A stretch of DNA of 64,000 bases from Nisaea sp. (GCF_034670185.1 NZ_JAXMNY010000003.1:372001-436000); one strand, 5' to 3'; positions 16,383 through 25,921 are shown, numbered from the stretch's first letter. A program made the numbers and translations. The notes: generated from the letters alone by a model not told the origin.

Positions 16383-17900
16383 TTATTTCCAGGATGCCGT
16401 GAAGAACCGCGGAATCTCGTCGGATGTCGGCGTGAAATCGACGTCGTTCGAGAAGGCGTAGTTCGTGTTGTAGGACCACAGCGGCAACCAGTAGGCCTGC
16501 TCGGCGATCAGTTTGAGCGCTTCGCTGTAGGCCTGCTTGCGGACTGCCGAATCCACCGTGGTGTCGCCCTTCTGCAGCAGCTCCTTCACTTTCGGATCGA
16601 GGGCAAGGTCGTCCTTGCCGTGCGTGAAGAAATGGCTGGTGATCGCCGATACATCATTGATCGAGTAGGATCCCCAGGTCATGAAGGCCATCGGGACTTC
16701 CTTGGACCGGATCTTGTCACGCAGGGCCGCGTACTTCAGATAGCTGAAGTTGGCCTTGATCCCGACCTCGCTCAAGAAGTTAAGCATCGCTTCGGCGTAG
16801 TCCCGGTTCCGGTAGGCATAGAAATCGATGGCGAAGCCATCCGGGTATCCGGCTTCCGCCAGCAGCGCTTTCGCCTTGGCCGGGTCATACGGGTACTTTG
16901 TCACATCGCTCTCGCAACCGAACTGGCTGGGGAAGCATGCGGAATTCACCACCTGCGACTTGCCGCGGACCAGCGCCTCGACGATGGCGTTCCGATCTAT
17001 GGCATAGGAGATCGCCTTGCGAACCAGCGGGTTCTTCAGCGGTGTGTCGCCTGTGATACCCGCCGCATCCATGGTGATGTAGCCGATGCGGAAGGTTTCC
17101 TCGTTGATGATCTGGACTTTGCCTGAGGATTTCAGGCGGTCGGCCTGGTCCGCGGGCACCCGCCACATCCAGTCGGCCCGGCCAGACAGAAGCTCTGCGA
17201 TCTGGGTGTTGCGTTCCGGGATCGTGCGTTGGACGATCTTGCCGATGGTCGGCGCGCCTTTCGGCCCGTCCTTCATGTAGCCATCGAATTTTTCCCAGAC
17301 GATCTTCTTGCCGGGTTCCACTTCGGTGATCTTGTAAGGGCCGGAGCCGACGGGTTTCTGGCCCATGCCGTCCGGACCGACTTTAGAATAGTAGTCCTGC
17401 GGATAGATCGGGACAGATCCGGAAACAAACTCAAGAGCGGCCGGGAACGGTTCTTTCAGCATCACCTGGACTTTGTACTTGTCCAGTTTCTTGGCTTCCT
17501 TGATCCAGTTCACATTGCGCTGGGTCTTCACGCCGCTATCCGGATTCGCGACCCAGTTATACGTGAAGACCACGTCGTCGGCGTCGAGTTCCTCGCCATT
17601 GTGGAAGGTGAGACCTTCGCGCAGCTCGAACTCGAGCGTGGTATCATCTACCCACTTGAAGGATTTCGCGATCAGCGGCACGTAATCCATCGTCTTCGGA
17701 TCGCGGTACAGCAAACCGTCCCAGGTCAGGCGGGTAACGATGATGCCTTCACGGGCGGTGTTGAAGTAGCTGTCAACATTCTCCAGTTCGCGTTCCCACA
17801 CGATGTTCAGTGTGTCGTCTGCCTTGCCAGCGAGAGCCGCTGGAATAGCAGAGACAAGCGCCAGCGAAGCCAACGCTGACGCAGCAAGAAATTTCTTCAT
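16383..17900 (-). CDS. ABC transporter substrate-binding protein, family 5 (DppA-like)
   Basis: About 505 residues with a clear signal peptide (MKKFLAASALASLALVSAIPAALAG). The ATG at 17900 has AGGAG 5 nt upstream and is preferred to the GTG at 17906. Family-5 features include LTWDGLLYRDPKTMDYVPLIAKSFKW near the N terminus, the GLTFHNGEELDADDVVFTYNW block and FRIGYITMDAAGI. The protein binds its ligand in the periplasm and delivers it to the DppBC-type permease encoded downstream. Peptide, opine or other oligomeric ligands are possible; the Ldh-family gene upstream hints at a modified amino or hydroxy acid, as inference only. Confidence 0.94.
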   Translation of the reverse strand: MKKFLAASALASLALVSAIPAALAGKADDTLNIVWERELENVDSYFNTAREGIIVTRLTWDGLLYRDPKTMDYVPLIAKSFKWVDDTTLEFELREGLTFHNGEELDADDVVFTYNWVANPDSGVKTQRNVNWIKEAKKLDKYKVQVMLKEPFPAALEFVSGSVPIYPQDYYSKVGPDGMGQKPVGSGPYKITEVEPGKKIVWEKFDGYMKDGPKGAPTIGKIVQRTIPERNTQIAELLSGRADWMWRVPADQADRLKSSGKVQIINEETFRIGYITMDAAGITGDTPLKNPLVRKAISYAIDRNAIVEALVRGKSQVVNSACFPSQFGCESDVTKYPYDPAKAKALLAEAGYPDGFAIDFYAYRNRDYAEAMLNFLSEVGIKANFSYLKYAALRDKIRSKEVPMAFMTWGSYSINDVSAITSHFFTHGKDDLALDPKVKELLQKGDTTVDSAVRKQAYSEALKLIAEQAYWLPLWSYNTNYAFSNDVDFTPTSDEIPRFFTASWK

Positions 17901-17915
17901 GTCCACTCCTGTTCG

Positions 17916-18050
17916 TTAGGCCGGTTTCTGGACTGCGAGCGAAAGTTGGGCGGGCCGCGCAGCCGTCGGACTGACTGTCCGGACCGATTGGGGACGAACA
18001 GCATTGCAGGCAAAAATTGTCATTGCAAGAATTAGGAAGGCTATTCGCAT
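17916..18050 (-). CDS. Possible small secreted or lipoprotein-like peptide (44 residues)
   Basis: A short frame starting MRIAFLILAMTIFACNAV, with a hydrophobic leader and a Cys in a lipobox-like setting (TIFAC). It lies in the gap between the Ldh-family gene and the ABC substrate-binding protein. No ribosome-binding site is evident and the C-terminal half is not recognisable, so it may be chance. Confidence 0.22.
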   Translation of the reverse strand: MRIAFLILAMTIFACNAVRPQSVRTVSPTAARPAQLSLAVQKPA

Positions 18051-18105
18051 AAAATTAATATGGGTTATGGCATGCTTGGTTGCGCGATCTTGAATTTGAC
18101 CCGCT

Positions 18106-19167
18106 TTAGACGTGGGCGAGGTTTGATGGCGCAGGAATCCCGTATTTCTCAGCCCATGGCTGCAGCGCCTCCATGATGCCGGAATAAAGCGGTACGCCAT
18201 TCTCCAGGCCGTCGCGGCGCTTCCGGATCGCGTTCTGTCCGGGCAGGCGCACCGGGGTTCCGGGAGTGGCGGGCTTGGTGGCAAGGCATTTCGCGACGAT
18301 GTGGTCGATCTGCCGGTTGAAGGCGTCTCTACCCGAGAACGCGGTTGGATCGGATACGTTAATGTACACGCCGGCACCCCAGCCATCGGCAGGGTCTGCG
18401 CGACCATGTCCGGCAAGTCCTTGCGTCAGAGCTTCAATCATCAGCGCCAGACCGTAGCCCTTGTGTCCATACTCCTGGCCGCCGATGGGCAGGATCGTGC
18501 CTGGGGGATCGGTGAAGAGAACGCCCGGGTCGTCGCTTGCCGTGCCGTCCGCATCCATGACCCATTTTCCAGGCAGCTTCTTTCCCTCACTGTGCAACCG
18601 GCCGGTCAGCCCGTTCGTGGTGATGGAGGCGCTTGTGTCGATCAGGATCGGGTCGCCGCTGGTGGGGATGCCGACCGCAATCGGGTCCGGTGTAAAGAGC
18701 GGCTCGGTGCCGCCATAGGGAGCGACGCTGGCAACGGCCGGATCGGAAGACGTGATCTGCACCATGCAGCCATCCCGTGTTGCCCGCTCCAGGAAGACCG
18801 CGAGACAGGCGATGTGGTGGCTGCGCCGGATGGCGATGCTCGCGGTGCCGTAAAGCTTCGCGCGTTCGACGGCCTGATCCACCGCCCGGGCAGTGAGCCA
18901 GACGCCGGGCAGGCGGCGGCCGTCCCAGGTCGCCACGGCGCCCCGGTCGCTCAGCACTTCCGGGCCACCTTCCTTGCGCATGGTGCCGTCCTCAAGCGCT
19001 TTCAGATAAGGGGCGCAGAGCTGCAGGCCGTGGGTCGTATGGCCCATAAGATCGGCTTCGACGAGCAGGGGGGCGATTGTACCTGCCTTGTCTCGATCGA
19101 GACCCGCGGCTTCGAACAGACCTGTGGCGAAGGCCGTGAGCGCGTTTGCGTCGTAACGGTGTTCCAT
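18106..19167 (-). CDS. Ldh-family (malate/L-lactate/ureidoglycolate type) NAD(P)-dependent oxidoreductase
   Basis: About 353 residues of the non-Rossmann Ldh2 family. Typical segments are LVEADLMGHTTHGLQLCAPYLKALEDGTM with the catalytic-site His, an IAIRRSHHIACLAVFLERA block, and EYGHKGYGLALMIEALTQGL with GHG nearby. Family members reduce or oxidise 2-oxo/2-hydroxy acids, delta-piperideine-2-carboxylate or sulfolactate. The ATG at 19167 is preceded by a GGGGGGAA site, so more distal ATGs are rejected. It lies directly upstream of the peptide/opine ABC operon and is divergent from an SMP-30 lactonase, suggesting a shared catabolic module; substrate unknown. Confidence 0.9.
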   Translation of the reverse strand: MEHRYDANALTAFATGLFEAAGLDRDKAGTIAPLLVEADLMGHTTHGLQLCAPYLKALEDGTMRKEGGPEVLSDRGAVATWDGRRLPGVWLTARAVDQAVERAKLYGTASIAIRRSHHIACLAVFLERATRDGCMVQITSSDPAVASVAPYGGTEPLFTPDPIAVGIPTSGDPILIDTSASITTNGLTGRLHSEGKKLPGKWVMDADGTASDDPGVLFTDPPGTILPIGGQEYGHKGYGLALMIEALTQGLAGHGRADPADGWGAGVYINVSDPTAFSGRDAFNRQIDHIVAKCLATKPATPGTPVRLPGQNAIRKRRDGLENGVPLYSGIMEALQPWAEKYGIPAPSNLAHV

Positions 19168-19261
19168 TGTTCCCCCCAATGCATTTTCTTTTGTCATAGC
19201 GAGCCTGCCGATTTGTGAAGACAATGGGAAGACCGGGGTTTCATGCGGGGAGAAAACAACA

Positions 19262-20173
19262 ATGAGTGCGAGCGATTACGAGATCCGTGACGATCGTTTC
19301 CGCCGATGCGTCAAGGCGATCGAGACCGTCGAGCAGATCTGGACCGGCGGTAAATGGACCGAGGGGCCGGTCTATGTCCCGGCCTACAAGTCGCTCATCT
19401 GGAGTGATATCCCCAACGACCGCCGCCTGCGCTGGGACGAATGCAGCGGCGCGGTCGGCGAGTTCCGCATCAACGAGGGCGCCAATGTGAACGGCAGCAC
19501 CCTTGATCGCGAGGGCCGGGTGATCTGTTGCGAGCACGGCAGCCGGAGTGTCACGCGCATGAACCACGATGGCTCTATCGAGACGCTTGCCGACCGGTTC
19601 GAAGGGAAACGCTTCAACAGTCCGAACGATGTGGTTGTGAGATCGGACGGATCGATCTGGTTCACGGATCCGGCCTACGGCATTGAATCCGACTATGAGG
19701 GTTTCGAAGGCGACGAAGAGATCGGCGGGCAGCACGTCTACCGGATCGACGGTACAACGGGTGCGATCACTCAGGTGACAGACGATTTTACCTGCCCGAA
19801 CGGTCTCGCTTTCTCGCTCGACGAGACGAAGCTCTTCATCGCGGACAGCGGAGCGACGCGCTATCCGGGCGCGCCGAAGCATATTCGCGTGTTCGACGTT
19901 ACGGACGATAACCGGCTGCGGGGCGGCGATGTGTTTGCCGAATGCGAGGCCGGCGTCTTCGACGGGTTCCGGTTCGACAACAAGGGGAAGATCTGGACCA
20001 GTGCGGCGGACGGTGTGCATTGCTACACGCCGGACGGCGACCTGATCGGCAAGATACTTGTCCCCGAAGTTGTCTCGAACCTCTGCTTCGGAGGGCCGAA
20101 GCGGAACCGGCTTTTCATTACCGCGACCAAAAGTGTCTACACGGTCCTGCTGGCGACGAGCGGTCCGCGCTAG
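19262..20173 (+). CDS. SMP-30/gluconolactonase-family lactonase
   Basis: A 303-residue six-bladed beta-propeller hydrolase. Metal-site segments seen are WTEGPVYVP (Glu ligand), NSPNDVVVRSDGSIWFTDPAYG (Asn and catalytic Asp region) and CPNGLAFSLDETKLFIADS. No signal peptide is present. Such enzymes open sugar lactones such as gluconolactone or related aldonolactones with a divalent metal. It is divergent from the Ldh-family oxidoreductase, which suggests the two act on one oxidised sugar or hydroxy-acid pathway. The 3' end overlaps the convergent radical SAM gene by 4 bp. Confidence 0.92.
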   Translation: MSASDYEIRDDRFRRCVKAIETVEQIWTGGKWTEGPVYVPAYKSLIWSDIPNDRRLRWDECSGAVGEFRINEGANVNGSTLDREGRVICCEHGSRSVTRMNHDGSIETLADRFEGKRFNSPNDVVVRSDGSIWFTDPAYGIESDYEGFEGDEEIGGQHVYRIDGTTGAITQVTDDFTCPNGLAFSLDETKLFIADSGATRYPGAPKHIRVFDVTDDNRLRGGDVFAECEAGVFDGFRFDNKGKIWTSAADGVHCYTPDGDLIGKILVPEVVSNLCFGGPKRNRLFITATKSVYTVLLATSGPR

Positions 20174-21240
20174 TCGGCTGCGTCCTGGCTCCTTGCGGAC
20201 AGTCTTTGGTGCCGTGCCGTCTCTAGCACGCCGGCAAGTACTTCGGTATGGAACCGGTCGCAGCCGATGCAAAGGTTGCGATAGGGCTCCCCTTTTACGG
20301 TGATGGTCTCTGACTTCTTCAGGAAGGTCTCGACATCCCAGCCGTGGGCGATGCCCATGCGCTCCGGATGGCCCATCGAGATTGCCTCGAAGGCCGGGTG
20401 GCCGACCAGGCTGTCGATGATGTCTTCCAGCGGCTCTTCCGTCAGGTTGCCGAGTGGCGCCTTGGTCTTCAGGCAGCAGGGGAAGACGTCGCCGTTCGGA
20501 TCGATGGAGACCTCGGAGCCGGAGTAGCGCCGGTTCAGGAAGTTCAGGCCGCCGGACCAGACATTGCAGAAATTGTCGCTGATCGTGGCTTTCGAAAGGC
20601 CGTTCTTCCAGGCTCGGCCGCGCGGCCAGATTTTTCCAATCCAGGCATCCTCCGTCGCGCCGAAGAAGGAAAAGGCCGGCCCGTCATCTTCCCAGGCTCG
20701 CTTGGACGGCTCATGCACGAAGTCGCGCATGCCGGCAGCCTTGAACCACTGGGTCAGCTGTTCCTGTAGCGGAACCCGCTTCTCGCCTTCCATGCCAACG
20801 TGGAAATCGTCCATCCCCGCGACCGAGATCATGTAGATGCCGCGCTCCAGCAGCTCGTCGATGATCTTCTCGGTGAGCAGATCGCCCGTGGTCTGAACCA
20901 CCAGCCTGACACCGCCCTGTGTATTGTATTTATCCCGGATCATTTCCAGCGCGGGATAGAGGATCGTCTCTCGCACCGGATCGATCAGCACCTCGCCGCC
21001 AGAGACAATGATCCGGCTGTTTCGCTCGACATAGCCGCCTGGCGCATTGTCGTCCGGTTGTTCGAGGTCGAGATAGGTCAGGCGTTCAGGAAGGTTCGCG
21101 ATAATCCGCGGGAAATTCTCCTGCGCCGCGCCGACAACTGCTTTCAGCTCGTCGCGGACATAGGGCCGGAACTTTTCCTCGTAGCAATGCTTGCAGCGCC
21201 GGTGGCAGGCCCAGGAGAGGACGTAATAGATGCTTTCCAT
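20170..21240 (-). CDS. Radical SAM protein with SPASM-like C-terminal cysteines, function unknown
   Basis: A 356-residue protein whose 4Fe-4S motif CHRRCKHC (C12, C16, C19; CX3CX2C) lies at the extreme N terminus. A GG(E) motif, IIVSGGEVLIDP, follows. The C-terminal half carries further cysteines in FCNVW, DVFPCCLKT and NLCIGCDRFH, arranged like a SPASM/twitch region that binds auxiliary clusters. SPASM enzymes mostly modify peptides or proteins or act in cofactor assembly. No obvious precursor peptide or dedicated transporter is adjacent; flanking genes are an SMP-30 lactonase and glucokinase. I do not recognise a named subfamily. Confidence 0.85.
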   Translation of the reverse strand: MESIYYVLSWACHRRCKHCYEEKFRPYVRDELKAVVGAAQENFPRIIANLPERLTYLDLEQPDDNAPGGYVERNSRIIVSGGEVLIDPVRETILYPALEMIRDKYNTQGGVRLVVQTTGDLLTEKIIDELLERGIYMISVAGMDDFHVGMEGEKRVPLQEQLTQWFKAAGMRDFVHEPSKRAWEDDGPAFSFFGATEDAWIGKIWPRGRAWKNGLSKATISDNFCNVWSGGLNFLNRRYSGSEVSIDPNGDVFPCCLKTKAPLGNLTEEPLEDIIDSLVGHPAFEAISMGHPERMGIAHGWDVETFLKKSETITVKGEPYRNLCIGCDRFHTEVLAGVLETARHQRLSARSQDAAD

Positions 21241-21473
21241 TGGTATTTCCCGATTTCACCAAGGTTAAGCATATGCCTGTTCCGGCCCGGTGTGTGAAAT
21301 CACGCCTTCGTCAGGAGCCTGAAATCCCGGCAATGTCAGAGCCTATAGCCCGGTCCGGCTGACGGTTGAGCCGGGAGCTGTTGCTGAGTCCCGGTTGCGC
21401 GGGATGGTGGCTTCCGGTACCCCGTGAGTGTGAATTTATAGGGACGGACCGCGCCGCGCGCGGCGGGTAGTGC

Positions 21474-22430
21474 ATGACCGCAAGGACATTGATCGGCGAT
21501 ATCGGCGGGACGAACCTGCGTCTTGCCCTGACAAACGGCACCTCCATTGAAGCCGAGGTCCGGTTCAGGACAGCGGATCATCCCGGACTGGAATCAGTTC
21601 TCGATCAATATCTGGGCGGCTTGCCCGCTCCCGCCCGCCCGACTTCCGCGCTGCTGGCGGTGGCGGGCCCGGTGTCCGGAGATTGCTTCTCGCTGACTAA
21701 CAGTCCCTGGAGCTTTTCCCGAAATGCTGTGGCGGAGCGCTATCGCTGGGACCGGTTCCTGCTGATGAATGATTTCTCCGCCGTCGCGGCGGCCCTGCCC
21801 TATCTCGAGGACGAGGATCTGGAGACGGTGCAGGCGGGTGTGCAGGTGTTGACGGCTCCCAAGCTGGTGCTCGGCCCTGGCACCGGTCTTGGTGTCGGCT
21901 CGGTCGTACTGGCGAACGGAAAATGGACGACCCCGGGCGGAGAGGGCGGCCATGTCGATTTGCCGTGCCGGGATGAGGATGAAGCGGAGATTCATCGGAT
22001 GCTGCGCCGGAATGGCCCTGTTTCCGCGGAGACCGTTCTCTCCGGTCCGGGCCTTGCGGCTTTGTTCAATGTCCTCGCGGAGCGGGGCGGCGCCGCGATA
22101 CGGGCTGGGGCCGGCGAAGAGGTCATGGCAAGGCTGGTGGACGCGGAATGTCCGATCGCGCGGGAGGCGATGGACCGGTTCGCGATCTTTCTAGGTGCCG
22201 TCGCCGCCAATGCTGCCCTTACCATCGGTGCTCGAGGCGGCGTTTACCTGACAGGTGGTGTTTTGCGCCACGCCGGGGAAGCTTTCCGGGAGGATCTGTT
22301 CCGAGCGCATTTCGTCGGAGAGGGCCGGATGAGCGAATATCTCTCGGCTATTCCGGTCTATCGCATCCGGCATCCGGAGCCGGGTCTCTTCGGGCTCCGG
22401 ATGCTGGCGCGGGTTTCGTCCGCCGATTAG
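21474..22430 (+). CDS. glk: Glucokinase
   Basis: A 318-residue ROK-independent bacterial glucokinase of the Glk family. It opens with the phosphate-1 motif [14 protein letters not shown], and carries [20 protein letters not shown], the glucose-binding [16 protein letters not shown] and the [31 protein letters not shown] block, which holds catalytic and sugar-binding residues. The adenosine motif is [13 protein letters not shown]. It phosphorylates glucose with ATP, feeding the Entner-Doudoroff or glycolytic routes. It is not in an obvious operon; its stop overlaps that of the convergent aminotransferase gene. Confidence 0.95.
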   Translation: MTARTLIGDIGGTNLRLALTNGTSIEAEVRFRTADHPGLESVLDQYLGGLPAPARPTSALLAVAGPVSGDCFSLTNSPWSFSRNAVAERYRWDRFLLMNDFSAVAAALPYLEDEDLETVQAGVQVLTAPKLVLGPGTGLGVGSVVLANGKWTTPGGEGGHVDLPCRDEDEAEIHRMLRRNGPVSAETVLSGPGLAALFNVLAERGGAAIRAGAGEEVMARLVDAECPIAREAMDRFAIFLGAVAANAALTIGARGGVYLTGGVLRHAGEAFREDLFRAHFVGEGRMSEYLSAIPVYRIRHPEPGLFGLRMLARVSSAD

Positions 22431-23635
22431 TGAATGTTGGTCAGCACGTCCTGGAACCGCTCGAGCGCCCAGTCGACCTGATCGCGGGTGATGACCAGCG
22501 GCGGGGCGATGCGGATTGAATGCTCGTGCGTGTCTTTTGCCAGAATGCCGCGCTCTTTCAGGGCCTCGCAGTATTTCTTGGCGCCGCCCGCTTCCGGTTG
22601 AAGCTCGACCGCCAGCATCAGGCCGCGCCCCCGGATTTCCTTCACAGCGTTGGAGCGGATGTTTTCCAGCCCGGCTTTGAAATAGGCGCCTTGCTCTGCG
22701 GAATTCTCGATCATTCCCTCGCTCACCAGCACGTCGAGCGCGGCCCGGGCGATGGCACAGGCTAGCGGATTGCCGCCGAAGGTGGAGCCATGCTGGCCCG
22801 GCTGCAGGACGCCGAGAACTTCGGTATTCGAAAGCACGGCCGAGACCGGGTAGAAACCGCCGGACAGCGCCTTGCCGACCAGTGTCACGTCCGCTTCGAT
22901 CTCCTCATGCTCTTCGGCCAGCATCTTGCCAGTGCGGCCAAGGCCTGACTGGATCTCGTCCAGGATCAGGGTGATGTTGTGCTCGGTACAGAGCGTCCGC
23001 ATCCGCTTCAGGTAGCCTGTGGGCGGAATGATCACGCCGGCCTCGCCCTGGATCGGTTCTATCAGTACGGCTACGGTATTCGGTGTGATGGCCTGCTCGA
23101 AAGCCGTGATGTCGCCGAACTTGACCACCCGGAAGCCAGGCGCGAACGGGCCGAAACCGCCGCGTGCGACCGGATCAGTGGAGAAGCCGACAACACCGAT
23201 TGTGCGGCCGTGGAAGTTGTTGGAAAAGACGATGATCTCGGCCTTGTTCTCCTCCACGCCCTTCTGCTCATAGCCCCATTTCCGGACCGCCTTGATGGCG
23301 GACTCAACTGCTTCGGCGCCCGAGTTCATCGGCAGCACCTTGTGGGAGCCAGTGAGCCGGGCGATGTCCTCGTAGAAACCGGCGAGCTGGTCGTTATGGA
23401 AGGCGCGGGAGGTCAGGGTGATGCGTTTGGCCTGCTCGACCATGGCCTCGAAGATCTTCGGATGGCAGTGCCCCTGGTTGACCGCCGAATAGGCTGACAG
23501 GCAGTCGAGATACTGTTTGCCGTCCACGTCCCAGACATGCACGCCTTCGCCTCGGGACAGCACAACGTCCAGCGGCTTGTAATTGTGCGCGCCGAGGCGC
23601 TGTTCGGTGGCGATGAAGTCTGCGGCGTTTGCCAT
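22427..23635 (-). CDS. rocD: Ornithine--oxo-acid transaminase
   Basis: A 402-residue class III PLP-dependent aminotransferase whose segments match ornithine aminotransferase closely: [77 protein letters not shown], and the PLP-lysine region [17 protein letters not shown]. It converts ornithine and 2-oxoglutarate to glutamate-5-semialdehyde and glutamate. It lies 23 bp after the arginase stop on the same strand, forming a two-gene arginine-to-glutamate route, with a divergent Lrp/AsnC regulator upstream. Confidence 0.96.
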   Translation of the reverse strand: MANAADFIATEQRLGAHNYKPLDVVLSRGEGVHVWDVDGKQYLDCLSAYSAVNQGHCHPKIFEAMVEQAKRITLTSRAFHNDQLAGFYEDIARLTGSHKVLPMNSGAEAVESAIKAVRKWGYEQKGVEENKAEIIVFSNNFHGRTIGVVGFSTDPVARGGFGPFAPGFRVVKFGDITAFEQAITPNTVAVLIEPIQGEAGVIIPPTGYLKRMRTLCTEHNITLILDEIQSGLGRTGKMLAEEHEEIEADVTLVGKALSGGFYPVSAVLSNTEVLGVLQPGQHGSTFGGNPLACAIARAALDVLVSEGMIENSAEQGAYFKAGLENIRSNAVKEIRGRGLMLAVELQPEAGGAKKYCEALKERGILAKDTHEHSIRIAPPLVITRDQVDWALERFQDVLTNIH

Positions 23636-23658
23636 GATTGTCTCCGTGGTTCGGGGTA

Positions 23659-24594
23659 TCAGAAGGAACGTGTCGGCCGGTCCATGACCTTGCGGCCGAA
23701 CAGGCTCGCGGCCAGGTCGACCATGAGGCGCGCGGTCTTGCCGCGCTCGTCGAGAAACGGATTCAGTTCGACCAGATCAAGGGAGCCGACGCGCCCGCAA
23801 TCGTTCAGCTTCTCCATGATCAGATGCGCCTCCCTGAAAGTCGCGCCGCCGGGAACGGTGGTGCCGACCGCCGGCGCGATCTCGGGATCGAGGAAATCGA
23901 CGTCGAGGCTGACATGAATGATGCCGTCCGCCGCTTCGACCCGCGCCAGGAAATCCTTGAGCAGTGTGTTGACGCCATGCTCGTCGATGGCACGCATGTC
24001 GATCACTTCGATTGGCTGGTCCAGCAATTCTCGATGTTCCGCCGGATCGACGGAGCGGATGCCCATCATGGTGATGTTTTCGGGCTTCACGGGCGCTTCC
24101 AAAGGAGGGAAATAACTGTCGAAGCCGTCCCGGCCGGTGAAATAGGCGACCGGCACGCCATGCAGGTTGCCACTCTCGGTGCTGTTCAGGTCGTGATAGT
24201 CGGTATGGGCGTCGAGCCAGAGCACGAAAAGCTCGCGGCCTTCTTCCTTGGCGGCCTTGGCGATACCGGGAAGGGTTCCCGCCGCCAGTGCATGGTCGCC
24301 GCCGAGGAAGATCGGTGTGCGTCCACCCTGCTTGGCCTGATAGGCGGCTTCGGTGAGCGTCTCCACCCAGCCAGCGGTTTCCGTCAGGTTTTTGATCGCC
24401 TTGTTCGGATGGCTGCGTTCCGGAAGCGTGGCAGCGGTGCAGTTCCCGAGATCCTCGACGCTATGGCCGAGGCTTTCCAGCGCCCGGCCGAGCCCGGCAG
24501 TGCGGAACGCGTCAGGCCCCATGAGGCAGCCCGGCTGGCCTGCCCCGATCTGAACAGGGGCGCCGACAAGAACGCAGGAACGGTGATCGGTCAT
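23659..24594 (-). CDS. rocF: Arginase
   Basis: About 311 residues of the ureohydrolase family. Binuclear manganese ligands are visible in [21 protein letters not shown] and [16 protein letters not shown]. The start is the ATG at 24594 ([22 protein letters not shown]), which has GGAG about 6 nt upstream; further upstream residues are leader sequence. It hydrolyses arginine to ornithine and urea in the cytoplasm and is co-transcribed with the ornithine aminotransferase. Expression is probably induced by arginine or ornithine through the divergent Lrp/AsnC regulator. Confidence 0.96.
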   Translation of the reverse strand: MTDHRSCVLVGAPVQIGAGQPGCLMGPDAFRTAGLGRALESLGHSVEDLGNCTAATLPERSHPNKAIKNLTETAGWVETLTEAAYQAKQGGRTPIFLGGDHALAAGTLPGIAKAAKEEGRELFVLWLDAHTDYHDLNSTESGNLHGVPVAYFTGRDGFDSYFPPLEAPVKPENITMMGIRSVDPAEHRELLDQPIEVIDMRAIDEHGVNTLLKDFLARVEAADGIIHVSLDVDFLDPEIAPAVGTTVPGGATFREAHLIMEKLNDCGRVGSLDLVELNPFLDERGKTARLMVDLAASLFGRKVMDRPTRSF

Positions 24595-24681
24595 TCTCGG
24601 CTCCATGAAATTGTGCGGATCATCTGCCCGCATCGAACTTGGTTCAGTATGTGGGCAAGTCTCTGGCGCAAAATAGATGGC

Positions 24682-24718
24682 AATTTGCGCAATTTGGTCC
24701 ATGATATGATCAAATTGG
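24682..24718. promoter_or_regulatory. Lrp/AsnC-type operator between arginase and regulator genes
   Basis: CAATTTG (24691-24697) and CAAATTG (24712-24718) form perfect 7-bp arms around 14 bp. A second CAATTTG lies at 24682-24688. AT-rich inverted repeats of this spacing in a divergent intergenic region are typical of Lrp/AsnC binding sites. Confidence 0.55.
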
Positions 24719-24743
24719 TAATCATTATGTGACGATATGAAAT

Positions 24744-25184
24744 ATGGATGCTGTTGATCAAAAACTGATCGCTGCGCTGCGCCGGGACGGGCGGGCCGGG
24801 ATTTCCGAGCTTGCCGGTACGGTCGGGGTGTCGCGCGCCACGGTGCGCAGCCGACTGGAGCGGCTGGAGCGCGACGGACATGTGCTCGGCTATACGGTGG
24901 TGCTGCGCGGGGATGCGTCGGAAATGCCGGTACGCGGCATCATGCTGATCGAGATCGAGGGGCGCGGGACGGAGAACGTGGTGCGCCAGCTCACCGGCAT
25001 TGGTGAAGTCGGCGCGGTGCACAGTACGAACGGCAAGTGGGATCTTATCGCCGAGATCGGTGCCGAAACCCTGATGGATTTTGACGATGTGCTGCGCCGT
25101 ATCAGGCTGATCGAAGGCATTGCGAACTCCGAGACCAACCTGCTGCTGGCGACCCGGCGCAGTGCCCGGGCCGCTCGCGGCTAA
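24744..25184 (+). CDS. Lrp/AsnC-family transcriptional regulator, probable arginine catabolism regulator
   Basis: A 146-residue regulator. The N-terminal HTH is MDAVDQKLIAALRRDGRAGISELAGTVGVSRATVRSRLERLERDGHVLGY (quoted in pieces: LDxKLIxAL-like start, ISELAGTVGVSRATV recognition unit). The C-terminal RAM ligand domain includes VHSTNGKWDLIAEIG. It is divergent from the arginase-aminotransferase operon, the usual position of ArgR/PutR-type Lrp activators in alphaproteobacteria. An inverted repeat lies between them. Effector is inferred to be arginine or ornithine. Confidence 0.92.
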   Translation: MDAVDQKLIAALRRDGRAGISELAGTVGVSRATVRSRLERLERDGHVLGYTVVLRGDASEMPVRGIMLIEIEGRGTENVVRQLTGIGEVGAVHSTNGKWDLIAEIGAETLMDFDDVLRRIRLIEGIANSETNLLLATRRSARAARG

Positions 25185-25190
25185 CGCACG

Positions 25191-25808
25191 TCAGGCCGCG
25201 GTATCTTCCTCAAACAGGTCGAGGGCCTTGAGGGCGGTGCGGGCGGAAAGCCAGAGTTCGTCCTCCTCGCGGATCACCTTGCAGACGACATTGAGGCCAA
25301 CCAACACGGTCTTTAGCGCGAGCGCAGTGGCGTGCGGGTCGAGCCCGGAGGAGAGCTCGCCGGTCGCCTTGCCGAATTCAAGCAATCGTTCCAGCCGAGC
25401 GACATTGGCCTGGATCATCTCATCGAGCATCGGGCCGAGCGCTTCGTCACGATTGCAGAGTTCAGCCACGCTTTTCACAGAGAAACAGCCCTTCGCATCG
25501 GGGTCGGTGGCGCGTGCGTGACATGCGGCGCGGAACGTCTGCGTGATCAGCCTGCGGACGCTGCCCGCTGAAGCAGGGTCTCTTGCGAAAGCCCGGTCCG
25601 GCGCCTGTTCGCCATAGCGGGTCAGCGCTTCGCGGAACAGCTCTTCACGGCTGCCAAACGCGTTGTAGAAGCTTGACCGGGTGATCCCGAGACGTTCTGA
25701 AAGCGCCTTGACGGAGCAGGCCTCATAGCCCTCCCGCCAGAAGATTTCCATGGCCGTATCGACGGCTTCGTCTCTGTCAAATTTGCTCGGGCGGGCCAAA
25801 TCACTCAC
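25191..25808 (-). CDS. TetR-family transcriptional regulator
   Basis: The N-terminal HTH is seen as DTAMEIFWREGYEACSVKAL followed by SERLGITRSSFYNAFGSREELF. The C-terminal region, with MIQANVARLERLLEFGKATGEL, resembles the TetR_C group found in AcuR/NemR-like regulators. The start is set at GTG 25808 because an imperfect palindrome, likely an operator, lies just upstream at 25832-25860; an ATG at 25862 would put that palindrome inside the gene. It is divergent from a DUF1330 protein gene, which may be its target. Effector unknown. Confidence 0.87.
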   Translation of the reverse strand: MSDLARPSKFDRDEAVDTAMEIFWREGYEACSVKALSERLGITRSSFYNAFGSREELFREALTRYGEQAPDRAFARDPASAGSVRRLITQTFRAACHARATDPDAKGCFSVKSVAELCNRDEALGPMLDEMIQANVARLERLLEFGKATGELSSGLDPHATALALKTVLVGLNVVCKVIREEDELWLSARTALKALDLFEEDTAA

Positions 25809-25831
25809 GAAAATATTTTTTATACAGCAGT

Positions 25832-25860
25832 GGACAAAACGTTGGACGCGTGTTTTATCC
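25832..25860. promoter_or_regulatory. Imperfect inverted repeat, possible TetR operator
   Basis: GGACAAAAC (25832-25840) and GTTTTATCC (25852-25860) match in 8 of 9 arm positions around an 11-bp spacer, in the divergent region between the TetR gene and the DUF1330 gene. Confidence 0.35.
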
Positions 25861-25921
25861 ATAACTGTACATAACGTGCCCGGCAAGTTCTGTCGAGTGC
25901 TCAGGGAATGAGGAGATATTC

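Noticed and set aside
21241..21473. Riboswitch or precursor-peptide gene upstream of the radical SAM gene
   Set aside because: The gap is GC-rich with local stems and two short overlapping frames, but it matches no riboswitch consensus I know. The frames lack a ribosome-binding site and a leader-core pattern.
23638..24732. Plus-strand open frame of 364 codons
   Set aside because: Antisense to arginase, whose metal-binding motifs are complete.
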